Source: Rhizobium sp. WYJ-E13 (GTDB lineage Bacteria; Pseudomonadota; Alphaproteobacteria; Rhizobiales; Rhizobiaceae). Taken from it: 64,000 nucleotides of DNA. Of this stretch, positions 33,801 to 44,500 are shown piece by piece. The translations under genes were made by a program, and so were the position numbers. The notes under the pieces were generated by a model, which was given only the letters and a program-made list of their open reading frames with translations, ran no database searches and had not been told where the DNA came from. Numbering within the stretch: the stretch's first letter is position 1; each line of letters begins with the position of its first letter. The DNA is taken from assembly GCF_018987265.1 (NCBI RefSeq), contig NZ_CP076853.1, forward strand, positions 2,170,001 through 2,234,000. Direction: 5' to 3'.

Positions 33801-34985
33801 ATGACATCGACGCGCGCCAAGACCCGCTTGCCATGCATGAACGGCAATCCTTCGTCGAATTGGCGCCGATCGGGAAAAGGCGCCGATACCTTGACGACAA
33901 GGAATGCATCGTTGAGAAGAACCTCCAGACTATTGGCCTCCGCCTTCGTTGCGATGGCGCTGTTCTCTCCCCTCCGCAACGCCATGGCGCAACAGGCCGC
34001 GGCAACCGCCCTCACCGTCTCTTTGACGGCGCCGGCTCAGCGGGACTGGCCTGAGACCGTTCCCGCGAGCGGGTGGCTGAAACCATGGCAGGAAGCGGTC
34101 ATCGCCTCCGAGACGAGCGGGCTGCGCATCACCGATGTTCTGGTCGATGTCGGTTCCGTGGTCACCAAGGGCCAGACGCTCGTCCGGCTTTCCCAAGAGA
34201 GCGTGCTCGCCGATCTTCGCAAGCAGGAGGCCGCCGTCGCGACCGCCAAGGCGAGCCTCTCGAAGGCCAAGGCCAATGCCGACCGGGCGCGGCAGCTCCA
34301 GCCTTCAGGGGCGCTCTCCGATGAGAAGATCGTCGAGTATCTCGCCGACGAGCAGACGGCGACGGCAAGTCTTGCATCCGAAGAGGCCGCGCTCGACAGC
34401 GAAAAGATCAAGCTTGCGCAGACGACCATTACGGCCGTCGACGACGGCCTCATCACGTCGCGTTCCGCCGATCTCGGCGCCGTCGTCTCCGCCGGCACGG
34501 AACTGTTCCGCATGGTTCGCCAGCAGCGGATCGAATGGCAGGCCGAGGTTTCCGCCCGCTACCTCCCACGCATTTCGGAGGGCCTGAGCGTCCAGGTCAA
34601 CGGGCCTGAAGGTCACGCCATCGAGGGCAAGGTGAGGCTGGTCGGGCCGTCGGTCAGCACCGATACCAGCCGGGCAATCGTCTATGTCACGCTGCCGGCC
34701 GACACCCGTCCACGCACGGGCCTTTACGTCACGGGCAACATCGAGCTGCAGACCTCCCCGGCGCTGACCGTCCCCGAGACCGCAATCGTGTTCCGGGACG
34801 GGATCAGTTACGTCTTCACCGCAGGGGAGGATCAACGGGTGCAAAGGATCCGGGTGGAAACCGGCCGCCGCAACAATGGCGAGGTGGAAATCGTCTCCGG
34901 CATAGACCGCGCGTCGAAGGTGGTGACCTCGGGAGGCGCATTCCTCTCGGACAATGACCTCGTGAAGATCGCGGAGAAAAACTGA
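33801..34985 (+). CDS. RND efflux periplasmic adaptor subunit
   Basis: A membrane fusion protein of 394 residues from the ATG at 33801. A TTG at 33891 gives 364 residues and places the signal sequence (SRLLASAFVAMALFSPLRNA) nearer the N terminus, so it is an attractive alternative. The lipoyl domain reads GLRITDVLVDVGSVVTKGQT, the coiled coil spans KQEAAVATAKASLSKAKANA onward, and the beta-barrel and membrane-proximal domains follow. Its stop overlaps the pump start by one base. Confidence 0.9.
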   Translation: MTSTRAKTRLPCMNGNPSSNWRRSGKGADTLTTRNASLRRTSRLLASAFVAMALFSPLRNAMAQQAAATALTVSLTAPAQRDWPETVPASGWLKPWQEAVIASETSGLRITDVLVDVGSVVTKGQTLVRLSQESVLADLRKQEAAVATAKASLSKAKANADRARQLQPSGALSDEKIVEYLADEQTATASLASEEAALDSEKIKLAQTTITAVDDGLITSRSADLGAVVSAGTELFRMVRQQRIEWQAEVSARYLPRISEGLSVQVNGPEGHAIEGKVRLVGPSVSTDTSRAIVYVTLPADTRPRTGLYVTGNIELQTSPALTVPETAIVFRDGISYVFTAGEDQRVQRIRVETGRRNNGEVEIVSGIDRASKVVTSGGAFLSDNDLVKIAEKN

Positions 34986-37900
34986 TGAACTTCTCGGCAT
35001 GGTCGATCCGCAACCCCGTCCCGGCAATATTGCTGTTCGTGATGCTGACGGTTGGGGGACTCTTGGCCTTCAAGACCCTGGCGGTCCAGAACTTCCCCGA
35101 TATGGACCTTCCCACGATCAGCGTCAGCGCGACGCTCGACGGCGCGGCGCCGGCACAGCTCGAAACCGAGGTCGCCCGCACCATCGAAGACAGTTTGGCT
35201 TCGCTCAACTATCTCGACCACATCACCACGACCATCACCGACGGCACCGTCTCGATCAAGGTTTCCTTCAAGCTGGAGAAAGACAGCGAAGCGGCGCTCA
35301 ACGAAGTCCGCAACGCCGTCGACAGCGTCAAGGGCGATCTTCCGGCGCAGATGGAGACACCAAGCGTCACCAAGGTCACGGTTCAAAGCTCCGCGCTGGT
35401 CACCTATGCCGTCCGCTCGACTGCTCTCAACGAAACGGAGCTTTCCTGGTTTGTCGACAATGACCTGACCAAGGCGCTGCTCTCGGTGTCCGGCGTCGGA
35501 GAAGTCAACCGCATCGGCGGGATCGACCGCGAGGTTCACGTCGATCTCGATCCCGCGACAATGGCGTCGCTCGGGGTCACCGCCGCGACTGTATCGTCGC
35601 AGCTGAAGGCGGTGCAGGCGGATACGTCGGGCGGCCTCGGCGAAATCGGCGGCACCCGTCAAACGCTGCGCACGCTCGGCGCTCTGCCATCGGTCGAGGC
35701 ATTGAAAGGACTGAGAATTCCCCTGGCCAACGGCCAGCAGGTTCGCCTCGACGAAGTCGCATCCGTCACCGACAGTTTCGCGGAGCGGTCCTCAATGGCC
35801 TATCTCGACGGCAAACCGGTGATCGCGGTCGAGATCAAGCGCTCGAATGGCTTTTCAGACAGCGGCGTCTCGACCGACATCGACAAGGCGATCAAACAGT
35901 TCGCCGCCAAACATTCCAATGTCCAGATCGATGAAGCCTACAGCACGATCGGGCCGATCATCGATAACTACGATGGTTCGATGCACATGCTGTACGAGGG
36001 GGCGATCCTGGCGATTATCGTCGTCTGGCTCTTCCTTCGTGACTGGCGCGCGACGATCCTCTCGGCCGTGGCGCTGCCCCTATCCGTGATCCCGACCTTC
36101 CTGGTCATGTACCTTTGCGGCTTCAGCCTGAATACCATCACACTGCTGGCACTGTCGCTCGTCGTCGGCATCCTCGTCGACGACGCCATCGTCGAGATCG
36201 AAAACATCGCTCGTCACCTGCAGATGGGCAAGCGGCCGATCGATGCCGCACTCGAAGCCGCCAACGAGATCGGGCTCGCGGTCATCGCAACCACCTTCAC
36301 GCTGGTTGCGGTCTTCCTGCCGACGGCCTTTATGAGCGGTATTCCAGGACTTTTGTTCCGCCAGTTCGGGGTCACCGCCGCCGTCGCCGTCCTTGCCTCG
36401 CTCGTCGTCGCGCGCCTGCTGACGCCGATGATGGCCGCCTATTTCATGAAGGCTGTCCCTCCGACGGAGGAAAAGGACGGCCGCATCATGCGCATCTATC
36501 TGGCAGTCGTGAAGGCGGCCATGAATCGCCGGAAGACCACGGTGGCCGTAACTGCTGTCGTCGTCGCACTTTCGCTGTCCACGATCCCGCTGCTGAAGTC
36601 CGGCTTCCTGCCCGCTTCCGACGACGCGCGAACCCAGATCACGCTCACCATGCAGCCGGGCGCCACCATCGAGCAGACGGACACCGCGACCCGAAAAGCC
36701 GCCAATATCGTCGGCAAGCTGCAGGACGTCACCCGTGTCTTCTCCTCGGTCGGCTCCACATCTTCGGGCGGCGGCCCCGACGCCAGCACCACGAGCAGCG
36801 TCAATTCCGCCACGATCGTCGCTGTGCTGACGCCGATCGGCGAGCGTGACCGCAAGCAGTCGGAAATCGAAAACGACATCCGGCAGGCTCTTTCGGTTCT
36901 ATCCGGCGTGCGTGTCGCAGTCGGCGACGGCGCCAACGGCACCAAGCTGGAGATTACCCTTGCCAGCGACGATGCCAACGCCCTCGACAGCGCAAGTACT
37001 GCGCTCGAGGAGCAGCTCCGCACGCTGAACGGCATCGGAGCGGTGACGTCCACCGCAGCAAGGCAGGCACCCGAGATCCAGATCACGCCCGATTTTGCGC
37101 GCGCAGCCGCATTGGGGGTAACGTCAAGCGCTATCGCCGAGGCCGCGCGCGTGGCCACGAACGGTGAATATTCCGCCAACCTGCCGAAGCTCAACCTGCC
37201 GCAGCGCCAGGTTCCGATCGTCGTCCGCTTCAGCCCGGAATCGCGCACCAGCCTGGACGATATCAAGAACATGCGAGTGGCGGGCACGAACGGCAATGTC
37301 GATCTCGGATCGATTGCCGATATTGGGATTGGCGGCAGCCCCTCCGAAATCGACCGCATTGACCGGATGCGCAATGTCACCGTGTCGGTCGAACTCAACG
37401 GCCGTATCCTCGGCGACGTCAACCGCGAGGCACAGGCGCTGCCGGCGCTCCAGCATCTGCCGTCCGGCGTCACGCTGGTCGAACAGGGCGAGCTTCAGCG
37501 CAGCTCGGAACTGTTCCAGAGCTTCGCCCTGGCCATGGCGATCGGCGTGTTCTGCATCTATGCGGTCCTCGTCCTGCTCTTCCACGACTTTCTGCAGCCG
37601 CTCACCTTGCTGATGGCCCTGCCGCTCTCGCTCGGCGGCGCGCTCGTGCCGCTGGTGCTGACCGGGACCAGTTTCTCGATGGCAGCCGTCATCGGGCTGC
37701 TCATGCTGATGGGCGTGGTGACGAAGAACTCCATCCTGCTCATCGAATACGCGATCATGTCGCGCCGGCAGGGCATGCCCCGCTTCGATGCCCTCGTGGA
37801 TGCCTGCCACAAGCGCGCCCGGCCGATCGTCATGACTACCATCGCCATGGCATGCGGCATGCTTCCGGTCGCTCTCAGCCTGACCGGCGGCGATTCGAGC

Positions 37901-38140
37901 TTCCGCCAGCCGATGGCGATCGTGGTGATCGGCGGCGTCATGATGTCGACGCTGCTCAGCCTCATCGTCATCCCCGTCATCTTTACATTTGTCGACGATC
38001 TGGAAGGGGCGCTGATACGGTTCCTGCGCCGGGTCGGGCTGCGCCAGGAAAGCGCCGATGACGAGGTGCGGTCTGTATCCAACGATCGCGAGGCCATCGC
38101 TTTCAAACCCGACCAGAAACATATGCACGGCCGCAGATGA
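34985..38140 (+). CDS. RND-family efflux pump, inner-membrane subunit (HAE-1 type)
   Basis: A 1051-residue pump with about 12 transmembrane helices and two large periplasmic loops, the usual size for this family. The conserved TM4 region GILVDDAIVEIENI carries the proton-relay Asp pair. The second-half TM segments include LLMGVVTKNSILLIEYA-like sequence (LMLMGVVTKNSILLIEY). It starts on the adaptor stop codon. The outer-membrane partner is probably the product of the minus-strand gene at 30049, across the two-component system. Confidence 0.95.
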   Translation: MNFSAWSIRNPVPAILLFVMLTVGGLLAFKTLAVQNFPDMDLPTISVSATLDGAAPAQLETEVARTIEDSLASLNYLDHITTTITDGTVSIKVSFKLEKDSEAALNEVRNAVDSVKGDLPAQMETPSVTKVTVQSSALVTYAVRSTALNETELSWFVDNDLTKALLSVSGVGEVNRIGGIDREVHVDLDPATMASLGVTAATVSSQLKAVQADTSGGLGEIGGTRQTLRTLGALPSVEALKGLRIPLANGQQVRLDEVASVTDSFAERSSMAYLDGKPVIAVEIKRSNGFSDSGVSTDIDKAIKQFAAKHSNVQIDEAYSTIGPIIDNYDGSMHMLYEGAILAIIVVWLFLRDWRATILSAVALPLSVIPTFLVMYLCGFSLNTITLLALSLVVGILVDDAIVEIENIARHLQMGKRPIDAALEAANEIGLAVIATTFTLVAVFLPTAFMSGIPGLLFRQFGVTAAVAVLASLVVARLLTPMMAAYFMKAVPPTEEKDGRIMRIYLAVVKAAMNRRKTTVAVTAVVVALSLSTIPLLKSGFLPASDDARTQITLTMQPGATIEQTDTATRKAANIVGKLQDVTRVFSSVGSTSSGGGPDASTTSSVNSATIVAVLTPIGERDRKQSEIENDIRQALSVLSGVRVAVGDGANGTKLEITLASDDANALDSASTALEEQLRTLNGIGAVTSTAARQAPEIQITPDFARAAALGVTSSAIAEAARVATNGEYSANLPKLNLPQRQVPIVVRFSPESRTSLDDIKNMRVAGTNGNVDLGSIADIGIGGSPSEIDRIDRMRNVTVSVELNGRILGDVNREAQALPALQHLPSGVTLVEQGELQRSSELFQSFALAMAIGVFCIYAVLVLLFHDFLQPLTLLMALPLSLGGALVPLVLTGTSFSMAAVIGLLMLMGVVTKNSILLIEYAIMSRRQGMPRFDALVDACHKRARPIVMTTIAMACGMLPVALSLTGGDSSFRQPMAIVVIGGVMMSTLLSLIVIPVIFTFVDDLEGALIRFLRRVGLRQESADDEVRSVSNDREAIAFKPDQKHMHGRR

Positions 38141-38542
38141 CGGCCAACCTCTTCGGTCGCGTTCTCCCCAGGACGAGGCCGCGGGACGTATACCCCCGCA
38201 GGCAGCGTCTTGCCGCCTGCGCGTCCTGCGTTCCGACAGGCGCAATCCGATAAAGCTGAGATCGACGGGCTGTTCCTGCAGCAGTCGACGCGGGAAGGCA
38301 TCCGACTTGTCGGGGAACGTCGCATCACTCGGCCCGGCGATGTAGGTCTTGCCGGCGGCGGCCGACCGGTCGCCGCTTCTCCGAGGCCCTTCACGCTCGC
38401 GACCATCGGCAATCCTCACGCGCGACATTTGCTGTTCCGCAAGTCTTCACAATGGAATGGTGGGACCGTATTTTGCGTTGTCCAAGACAGCCGCAACCAC
38501 CAGCCGCGATTGCAGTCAACCATCGTTGAGGGGCCCGCCAGC
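38141..38542. other. Intergenic stretch after RND pump
   Basis: About 400 bases with no credible gene. A hairpin CGCAGGC (38197-38203) / GCCTGCG (38215-38221) with an 11-base loop and no T-run may help end the efflux transcript. The right part is the leader of the SDR gene. Confidence 0.5.
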
Positions 38543-39382
38543 ATGAAAGATGTCGTCGCATTGGTAACAGGGGCAAGCCGCGGTGTCGGCCGCGGGATCG
38601 CACTTGCCCTGCTCGCCGAAGGAGCCACGGTTCACGTGACCGGCAGGACGCGTTCCGAGGCGGAAGCAAGCGGGGGCAAACGCTCCGGCTCTCTGGAAGG
38701 GCTCGCGCTTGAGGCTGCGGACCTGCCCGGACGCCTTGTCCTTCATCATTGCGACCACGCCAACGACGCCGAGACCGAGAGTGTGGCGGAAGAAATCAGA
38801 GCCGGCAACAGGCTGGACATTCTGGTGAACAATGCATGGCCCGGCTATGAAAACATGGTCGAGAATGGTGATTTCACCTGGCCTCGCGCCTTCTGGGAGC
38901 AGCCCCTCTGGCGGTGGGACGCGATGATGGGCACGGCACTGAGGGCGGCTTTCATCACGTCGCGTGCAGTGGCGCCTGTCATGATCTCGGCACAGCACGG
39001 CCTGATCGTCAATATTTCATTCTGGGCAGCGCAACTCTACGACGGGAACGCGATCTATGGCATCGCCAAAGCTGCTGCGGACAAGATGGCCGCAGACTTC
39101 GCGCACGATCTGCGTCCGCACCATGTCGCCGCCGTCGCTCTCTATCCCGGCCTGGTCCGCACCGAAGCCGTCATGCAGAATGCGGAATATTTCGACCTGT
39201 CCAACTCCGAGTCACCGCAGTTTATCGGCCACGTCATATCAGGGCTCTGGCGGGACGCGGCGCTGATGTCGAAATCCGGCAAGGCCCTGGTCGCGGCAGA
39301 GCTTGGCCGGGAATATGACATTACCGACATCAACGGCTACAGGCCTGTTCCCCTCACTGCGGCGGACTTTGCGAAGACCTGA
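38543..39382 (+). CDS. SDR-family oxidoreductase (DHRS1-like)
   Basis: A 279-residue short-chain dehydrogenase. The cofactor motif is TGASRGVGRG. The usual NNAG is changed to NNAWPGYENM, and the active site is Ser in NISFWAA with YGIAK for Tyr and Lys. This layout, together with the ending SGKALVAAELGREYDITDIN, matches the DHRS1-like group. The substrate is unknown. No regulator is adjacent. Confidence 0.88.
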   Translation: MKDVVALVTGASRGVGRGIALALLAEGATVHVTGRTRSEAEASGGKRSGSLEGLALEAADLPGRLVLHHCDHANDAETESVAEEIRAGNRLDILVNNAWPGYENMVENGDFTWPRAFWEQPLWRWDAMMGTALRAAFITSRAVAPVMISAQHGLIVNISFWAAQLYDGNAIYGIAKAAADKMAADFAHDLRPHHVAAVALYPGLVRTEAVMQNAEYFDLSNSESPQFIGHVISGLWRDAALMSKSGKALVAAELGREYDITDINGYRPVPLTAADFAKT

Positions 39383-39535
39383 GTCCAACTACCGAGCCGT
39401 CCAGACAGCCGGCGATAGCGAAGGTGACATCTACCCCGCCACTCAACCTTCCGGATTATTTTCAGCAACCCAGCCCACACGATTTACGCGTAACTTACAA
39501 CCTGATATCGCAGCCTGCGGGTTAAGGGATATCAC

Positions 39536-39826
39536 ATGACGACGCGCAACGTCGCGGGGATCGCCGGGGATGCCGACAAGGCGTGCTTCGTCCAGGTCCT
39601 GTTGCGACCAATCAGATTTTTCAGACTCCGCACGGTGCTTACAACTTGGCACTGGTACTACGCATGCGAGCCGGTAACGGGCGTCCACGGCGAGATACTT
39701 GAAGGCTACGTCATGCGCCGGCGAGAAGGTGGCTCAATCCTCTACCGCGGCATGACCGATGAGGAAGCCGAAGCTTGCAAGACCGATCTCCATGTTCTGG
39801 CTCTTTTGAGATTTGGCGGCGTGTAG
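39536..39826 (+). CDS. Hypothetical protein
   Basis: A 96-residue protein with the Arg-rich stretch PIRFFRLRTVLTTWHWYY and a compact end, YRGMTDEEAEACKTDL. No family is recognised. Directly upstream, TGATATC (39503-39509) and GATATCA (39528-39534) form a perfect seven-base dyad that encloses the AAGGGA ribosome binding site and ends two bases before the ATG, suggesting control of this gene. Confidence 0.55.
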   Translation: MTTRNVAGIAGDADKACFVQVLLRPIRFFRLRTVLTTWHWYYACEPVTGVHGEILEGYVMRRREGGSILYRGMTDEEAEACKTDLHVLALLRFGGV

Positions 39827-39845
39827 AAGAAGCTGGATAGCGGCA

Positions 39846-40070
39846 GCCAATTCGGACCTTCTGCTTCATGAGGGCCGATCGAAAAGGCCAGGCGGCGGGA
39901 CGCTGACGAAGGACCGTTTCGCCCGGTCAACGCTCTCTTCTATGCATCGCTCGGCTTCCGGCTCGTTGAAAAATCCGAACCTTCGCCGTGCCCGCAGGCC
40001 ATCCTCATTTCCGAGGCCGAAAAAGGCCGTGATCCGGCCAGGCGCATCGGCATTGTTCTGGCGTCTTGAT
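39846..40070 (+). pseudogene. Possible relic of a VOC- or GNAT-like protein
   Basis: One frame reads RPVNALFYASLGFRLVEKSE, then AILISEAEKGRDPARRIGI, and ends in TGA at 40068-40070. The FYASLGFRLVE pattern resembles the start of a VOC domain or the end of a GNAT domain. No start codon or upstream homologous sequence is present. Weak evidence, recorded as a possible decayed gene. Confidence 0.25.
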
Positions 40071-40094
40071 ACCCCTGGCGCCGGCGGCAGCCCG

Positions 40095-40688
40095 TCACTT
40101 CGAAATCCTGGAGCCTGCGCTTTCGGCCTGGCATCTGGCGAGATTGTCGAAATTGATCTGCAGAAACATAACCGCACTATCCGGCTCCAGCGCGCCGACA
40201 GAGAGCGTAACAGACGTAATCCCCGCGACAGGCGCTCTTACGCCTGCTCGCGCCGGCCAGCGGAATTCATAGTCCCGCTGTTCTTCGTGAAGCGCCATCA
40301 CCCAATCGGCAGGCCGCGTCCATTGTGCGTTTGCATGCAGCGTGTCCACCTTCGCCGGTGAGCCGTAGATCGCCTCAAGCCGCCGCACGACCGCATCCAT
40401 CTGCTTGCGCACTGCCACTCCGCCGGCATCGTCCACCGTCCGCGGCGCGACGGCCGTTACCGAGCATAGCCCGGTTTTCTCACCGACAGTCACCAAATAG
40501 CCGGTAAAATCCGGGTCGGGCTTCGGCACGGATGCAAGGCGGTAGCGCTGGGAACCCATCGCATTTGCAGTAAGCCCCAGCGATGTCCGCGTCTGGCCTT
40601 CATGCAGCCCGAAAACCTCCGCCTGCGGTGATGCCGATGGCTGGGCAAAATGCAGGATCGTCGCGATGATGAGGGCAATCAGGCTCAT
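40095..40688 (-). CDS. Secreted hypothetical protein
   Basis: A 197-residue protein with an N-terminal signal peptide (MSLIALIIATILHFAQPSAS). The mature part contains the pattern EVFGLHEGQTRTSLGL and a paired strand region, VSRRLEAIYG-like (AVVRRLEAIYGSPAKVDTLH). No domain is recognised. Probably periplasmic. Confidence 0.65.
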   Translation of the reverse strand: MSLIALIIATILHFAQPSASPQAEVFGLHEGQTRTSLGLTANAMGSQRYRLASVPKPDPDFTGYLVTVGEKTGLCSVTAVAPRTVDDAGGVAVRKQMDAVVRRLEAIYGSPAKVDTLHANAQWTRPADWVMALHEEQRDYEFRWPARAGVRAPVAGITSVTLSVGALEPDSAVMFLQINFDNLARCQAESAGSRISK

Positions 40689-40923
40689 GGGCTGAAATCC
40701 GGTTTGTGCAATTGTAGCTAGCGTGCAACCTCAATTTGCGTCAAGCCGGAGCTCCCTAAGACAAAGCGCACCCCGTGCACGCTCCAACGCTCATCGAGAC
40801 CAAGGCACCTCCTACCGCAGTTCCTCAAAGAAACTCGCGAGGCGCTTGCCCGTCACTATCTCAAAAAGACCGCACTCCCCGCCTCCGGAATTTCCGTCCT
40901 GCGCGGTTTCGACGCAGCGCCCA

Positions 40924-41463
40924 TCAAGCCGCCACCAGCAGTAGCACATAGGCCACGACCGTCACCATCAGCCCCCGAAACGCAATCGTCACGAAGCGGT
41001 ATTTGCTGCGCGCGATATGCGAGAGGATATCGGCATTCTCGACATATTGGTCGAAGAGATAGCGCTCGTCGCGCCGGATCGCCGCATCGAAGAAGGTATC
41101 TCGATGAACAGGCCATGCCCCCCAGAACATCGAGGTCGATTTGTCGAGTCGCCGCGGCAGCACGACCAGGATGGCAGAGAGAATCGAAAAGACCGAGGCT
41201 GCGGCCAGGAGCCCGGAGAAGAGAATGGCCTGCGGCGTGCCCTGCGCGTAGCGCGCAAAGGTGAAGACCGCCCTCACCTCGGCTGAGCTCACAAGAAAGG
41301 CGAGCATAAAAGTAAAGATATAAGCGGCCTTCTGATCCGATATCTTGATCTGGTCATAGAATATGTCGTTGATTTTCTTGACGTGGTCGAAATACTCCGA
41401 GCTGATATCCTCGGTCGACGGAGAACTGGAGGGCAGTTCCGCAAAATTTTCAAACTCGCTCAA
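40924..41463 (-). CDS. Pycsar-effector-like membrane protein (DUF5706/PycTM type)
   Basis: A 179-residue protein from a TTG start at 41463 (preceded by GGGGAC); the frame is open to 41595. An N-terminal soluble helix leads into DQIKISDQKAAYIFTFMLAF, the D-x-KA motif plus first membrane helix typical of this family. A second helix ends in ILVVLPR, a cytoplasmic part has MFWGAWPVHRDTFFDAAIRR and HIARSKYRFVTIAFRGLMV, and a last helix closes the protein. Known PycTM effectors disrupt the inner membrane when they sense a cyclic pyrimidine nucleotide. It is divergent from the FecR-barrel/CHASE2-cyclase operon, a possible source of signal. Confidence 0.75.
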   Translation of the reverse strand: MSEFENFAELPSSSPSTEDISSEYFDHVKKINDIFYDQIKISDQKAAYIFTFMLAFLVSSAEVRAVFTFARYAQGTPQAILFSGLLAAASVFSILSAILVVLPRRLDKSTSMFWGAWPVHRDTFFDAAIRRDERYLFDQYVENADILSHIARSKYRFVTIAFRGLMVTVVAYVLLLVAA

Positions 41464-41576
41464 AGGAAGTCCCCACCCGCAATAGTGTTTCCCTAATATT
41501 ACACTTGGCCTTGAAAGCAAGAACACGTGTGCATCCACCTTGACTTTTACAGCCCGCTTGGCCAAACGGGAAAAGG
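41464..41576. promoter_or_regulatory. Divergent promoter between PycTM-like gene and cyclase operon
   Basis: A short 113-base region with an AT-rich core, including TAATATTAC around 41495-41503 and TTGCTT on the minus strand near 41512. It must hold the promoters of both the effector-like gene and the FecR-barrel/cyclase operon, so the two are likely co-regulated. Confidence 0.4.
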
Positions 41577-44500
41577 ATGCGGGGGTATCTGTCAATGTCG
41601 GGGCCGAAGTCTATTCTGTGCGCAAGCACATCTCTTGCGCTCATGTCAGCTTTACTTGCATTTCCGGTTGCAGCCGAACCGGTTCAGCGCCCGACTCCGG
41701 TTGCAGGCTCTGTCATTGCCCGCAAGACCGGCGAGGAAGTACGCTTCGTCGATGTCACCAACTGGCGCGTCGTCGATCTCAATCAGGACCTCCTGGATGG
41801 AGACGTGCTGCGCACCAATGCCACCGGCCAGCTCGCCATCCTCTTTTCCGATCACACGCAGATCCGCCTCGGCCGCAATTCCGCGCTGCAGGTCAAGAAG
41901 ATGTCGCAAACCGGCGACACGATCCTCAACCTGCAGTCCGGCACCATCTGGGCGCGCGCCCAGCGTGGCGGCCAGGGCCTGACGGTCGAAACCCCTGCCG
42001 CCGCTGCCGCCATCCGCGGCACGGACTGGACCATGACCGTCGAAGGCGCCAGGACCTCGATGATCGTGCTCGAAGGCCGCGTGGCGCTCAGCAACCCGCA
42101 GGGCAGCGTCGAGGTGAACGAGGGCGAAGGCGCTGTCGCCACCATCGGCCAGGCGCCGCACAAGATCATCAGCGTCAACCCTGACGACCGCGAGCAGATG
42201 CTCTTCTATCTGGACCTGCGCGACGGCTTCGGCCTGATGCCGACTTCGCCGCTGCGCGCCGACCGAATGGCCTCAGAGCGCAGGCGGTTGCTGGCCCTGC
42301 CGCCTGCGCGCCGCACGACGGATGATTGGCTGGAACTTGCCGAAGTGCAAAGCGCCTTCGACGGCCGTCAGGCTGCAGCCGCAACGCTACAGAATATCCG
42401 CGGCCGCAAGCTGACGGTCGCCCAGCAGGCGCGCGTCGACCTGCTCGACGCCACCATCGCCGGCTCCGAAAAGCGCTATGGCGATGCGGCAAAGCTCTTC
42501 CAGAAGGCCCTGCCGCATCTCGACCCGACCCGCCGCAACATGGCCCAATATGGCGGCTATTTCGCCCGGTCTCTGGCCGACCCCACGCATGCCGAGCCGC
42601 CGCCGAAAAACACCACCGGCCCCTACGGTGCGATCATGGAAGCCTATACGGCAGGCTTCCTGGAAAATCCGCCTGTCGCGCTTGAGATCATCAGGAAAGC
42701 GGAACAGCGCTATCCCGATGATCCAACCCTGCCGGCGGTCCGCGCCCAGCTCGCGCAGCTCGTCGACGACCGCAAGCAGATGAAGGAAGCCTTTGAACGC
42801 TCGCTGGCGCTCGACCCCGATCATCCGATGGCGCTCGCCGCCCGCGCAGGCTACAGAGCTGCCTATGAAAGCGATATCAACGGCGCGCTGGCAGACCTGA
42901 ACCGCGCATTGGAACTTGCCCCCGGCGCATCGGGCACGCTCAATTCGCTCGGACTGCTGCAGAGTTCGCGCGATGCCAATGGCGAAGCCGAGGAAGCCTT
43001 CAAGAAGGCGATCGAGCTTGATCCGCAGGACCCCTTGCTGCACGCCAACCTCGCGATCCTTTATCTCGATCAGGCCCGGATGAAGGAGGCCAAGCGCGAG
43101 ATCGACACGGCAATCGCCCTCGACCCGTCCTTCGATATCGCGCTGCTTGCCCGCGGCCGCTACTATCTGCAGACCGGCGAGCGTGACAAGGCGCTGGAAG
43201 ATCTGCTCGCCGCCAGCACCGCCAATCCGGGTCACTCACAATCGCAGCTGATGCTTGCCGCCGCCCATTATGAAAAGGGCGATCGCCTCCCCTCCCAACA
43301 GGCGCTCGACAATGCCAATCGCCTGGATGATAACGATCCGGTCATCTCCGCTTTCCGCACCGCCGTCGATATCGACGATTACAATGCCGATGGCGCAATC
43401 GCCAATGCGCAGGAATTCCTGCGTCGCTCGCGCGCCCGTGGCGGCGATTTCAGCGGGCTCGGCGCCAATCAAAGCGCCGGCTCGACTCTGAACAACGCCT
43501 TCCGCCTGCAGGGGCTGGATGCCTGGGGCCGCTATTATGGCGATGCCGTCTTCGATCCCTTCAAAGGCAGCGGTTATATCGATCAGTCGATCAAGGGCAG
43601 CATCTTCCCATTCGTCAATGCGACGAGCTTCAGCGACGACAATGTCATCCTGAACCGGGCCAATGCGTCAAGCTACTCGTCCTTCATTCAGGGCCTGCTG
43701 CTCTCTCCGCATATGCTGTCCGGCCGTTCGCGCTCAGCATCGCTGTTCGACGTGCCCTTCATCGAAGGCTCGGTCGGTGGCGGCATCAACAGCGTCGATG
43801 GCCACACACGCCGCACTGGCGAAGCGGAAATCCAGGGCTATTCGAACGCGACGATCCCGATCAGCTTCTACGGCAATCTGACCTGGGAGGAATTGGCGCT
43901 GGACGGCACCTACTCGGGCTTCGGGGGCTATGCGACCGATAACAAACTGCTCGGTGGCAACGGCTATATAACGGCCACTGTGACGCCCGACGATCGTGTG
44001 GTGGCTTATGTCAACCATGCCAAGAATAGCGGAACGCTGAATGCGCTGTCACAAGGCACGGCGCTGACGGATTTCCTCAATCTTCTTGGCGCCGGCCTTC
44101 CGGATATCGTGACCTCGCAATATTCCGATCGGCTCGTCGATGCAGAGATAACTAATGCCGGTATCGGCTGGAGCCACACGTTCAGCTATGAAAACATCCT
44201 GAACGGAGCCTTCCTCTATTCGGAAACCAAGTCGAAGGTCGATAACTTCCTAAGCGTGGATGATGCGCCGCTCTTCGGCCTGCCCGATCCGGAAGTCATT
44301 CCCTTCCTGGACACTACGGAGGAATCATCCTCGAAGACCTATATCGGAGCTCTCAGCCATTCCATCGGCAACGGTCCCCTGACCTGGCGATACGGCATTG
44401 AAGGCGGCTGGATCGATGGCAGCACGACCACGTCTTCTCGCCTGCATGATCTCTTTCCCAGGCTTCTGATTATCCCCGAAACCACCGACGGCCCCAACCC

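Noticed and set aside
37124..38428. Minus-strand frames over the end of the RND pump gene
   Set aside because: Shadow frames with biased composition; the intergenic part shows no independent coding signal.
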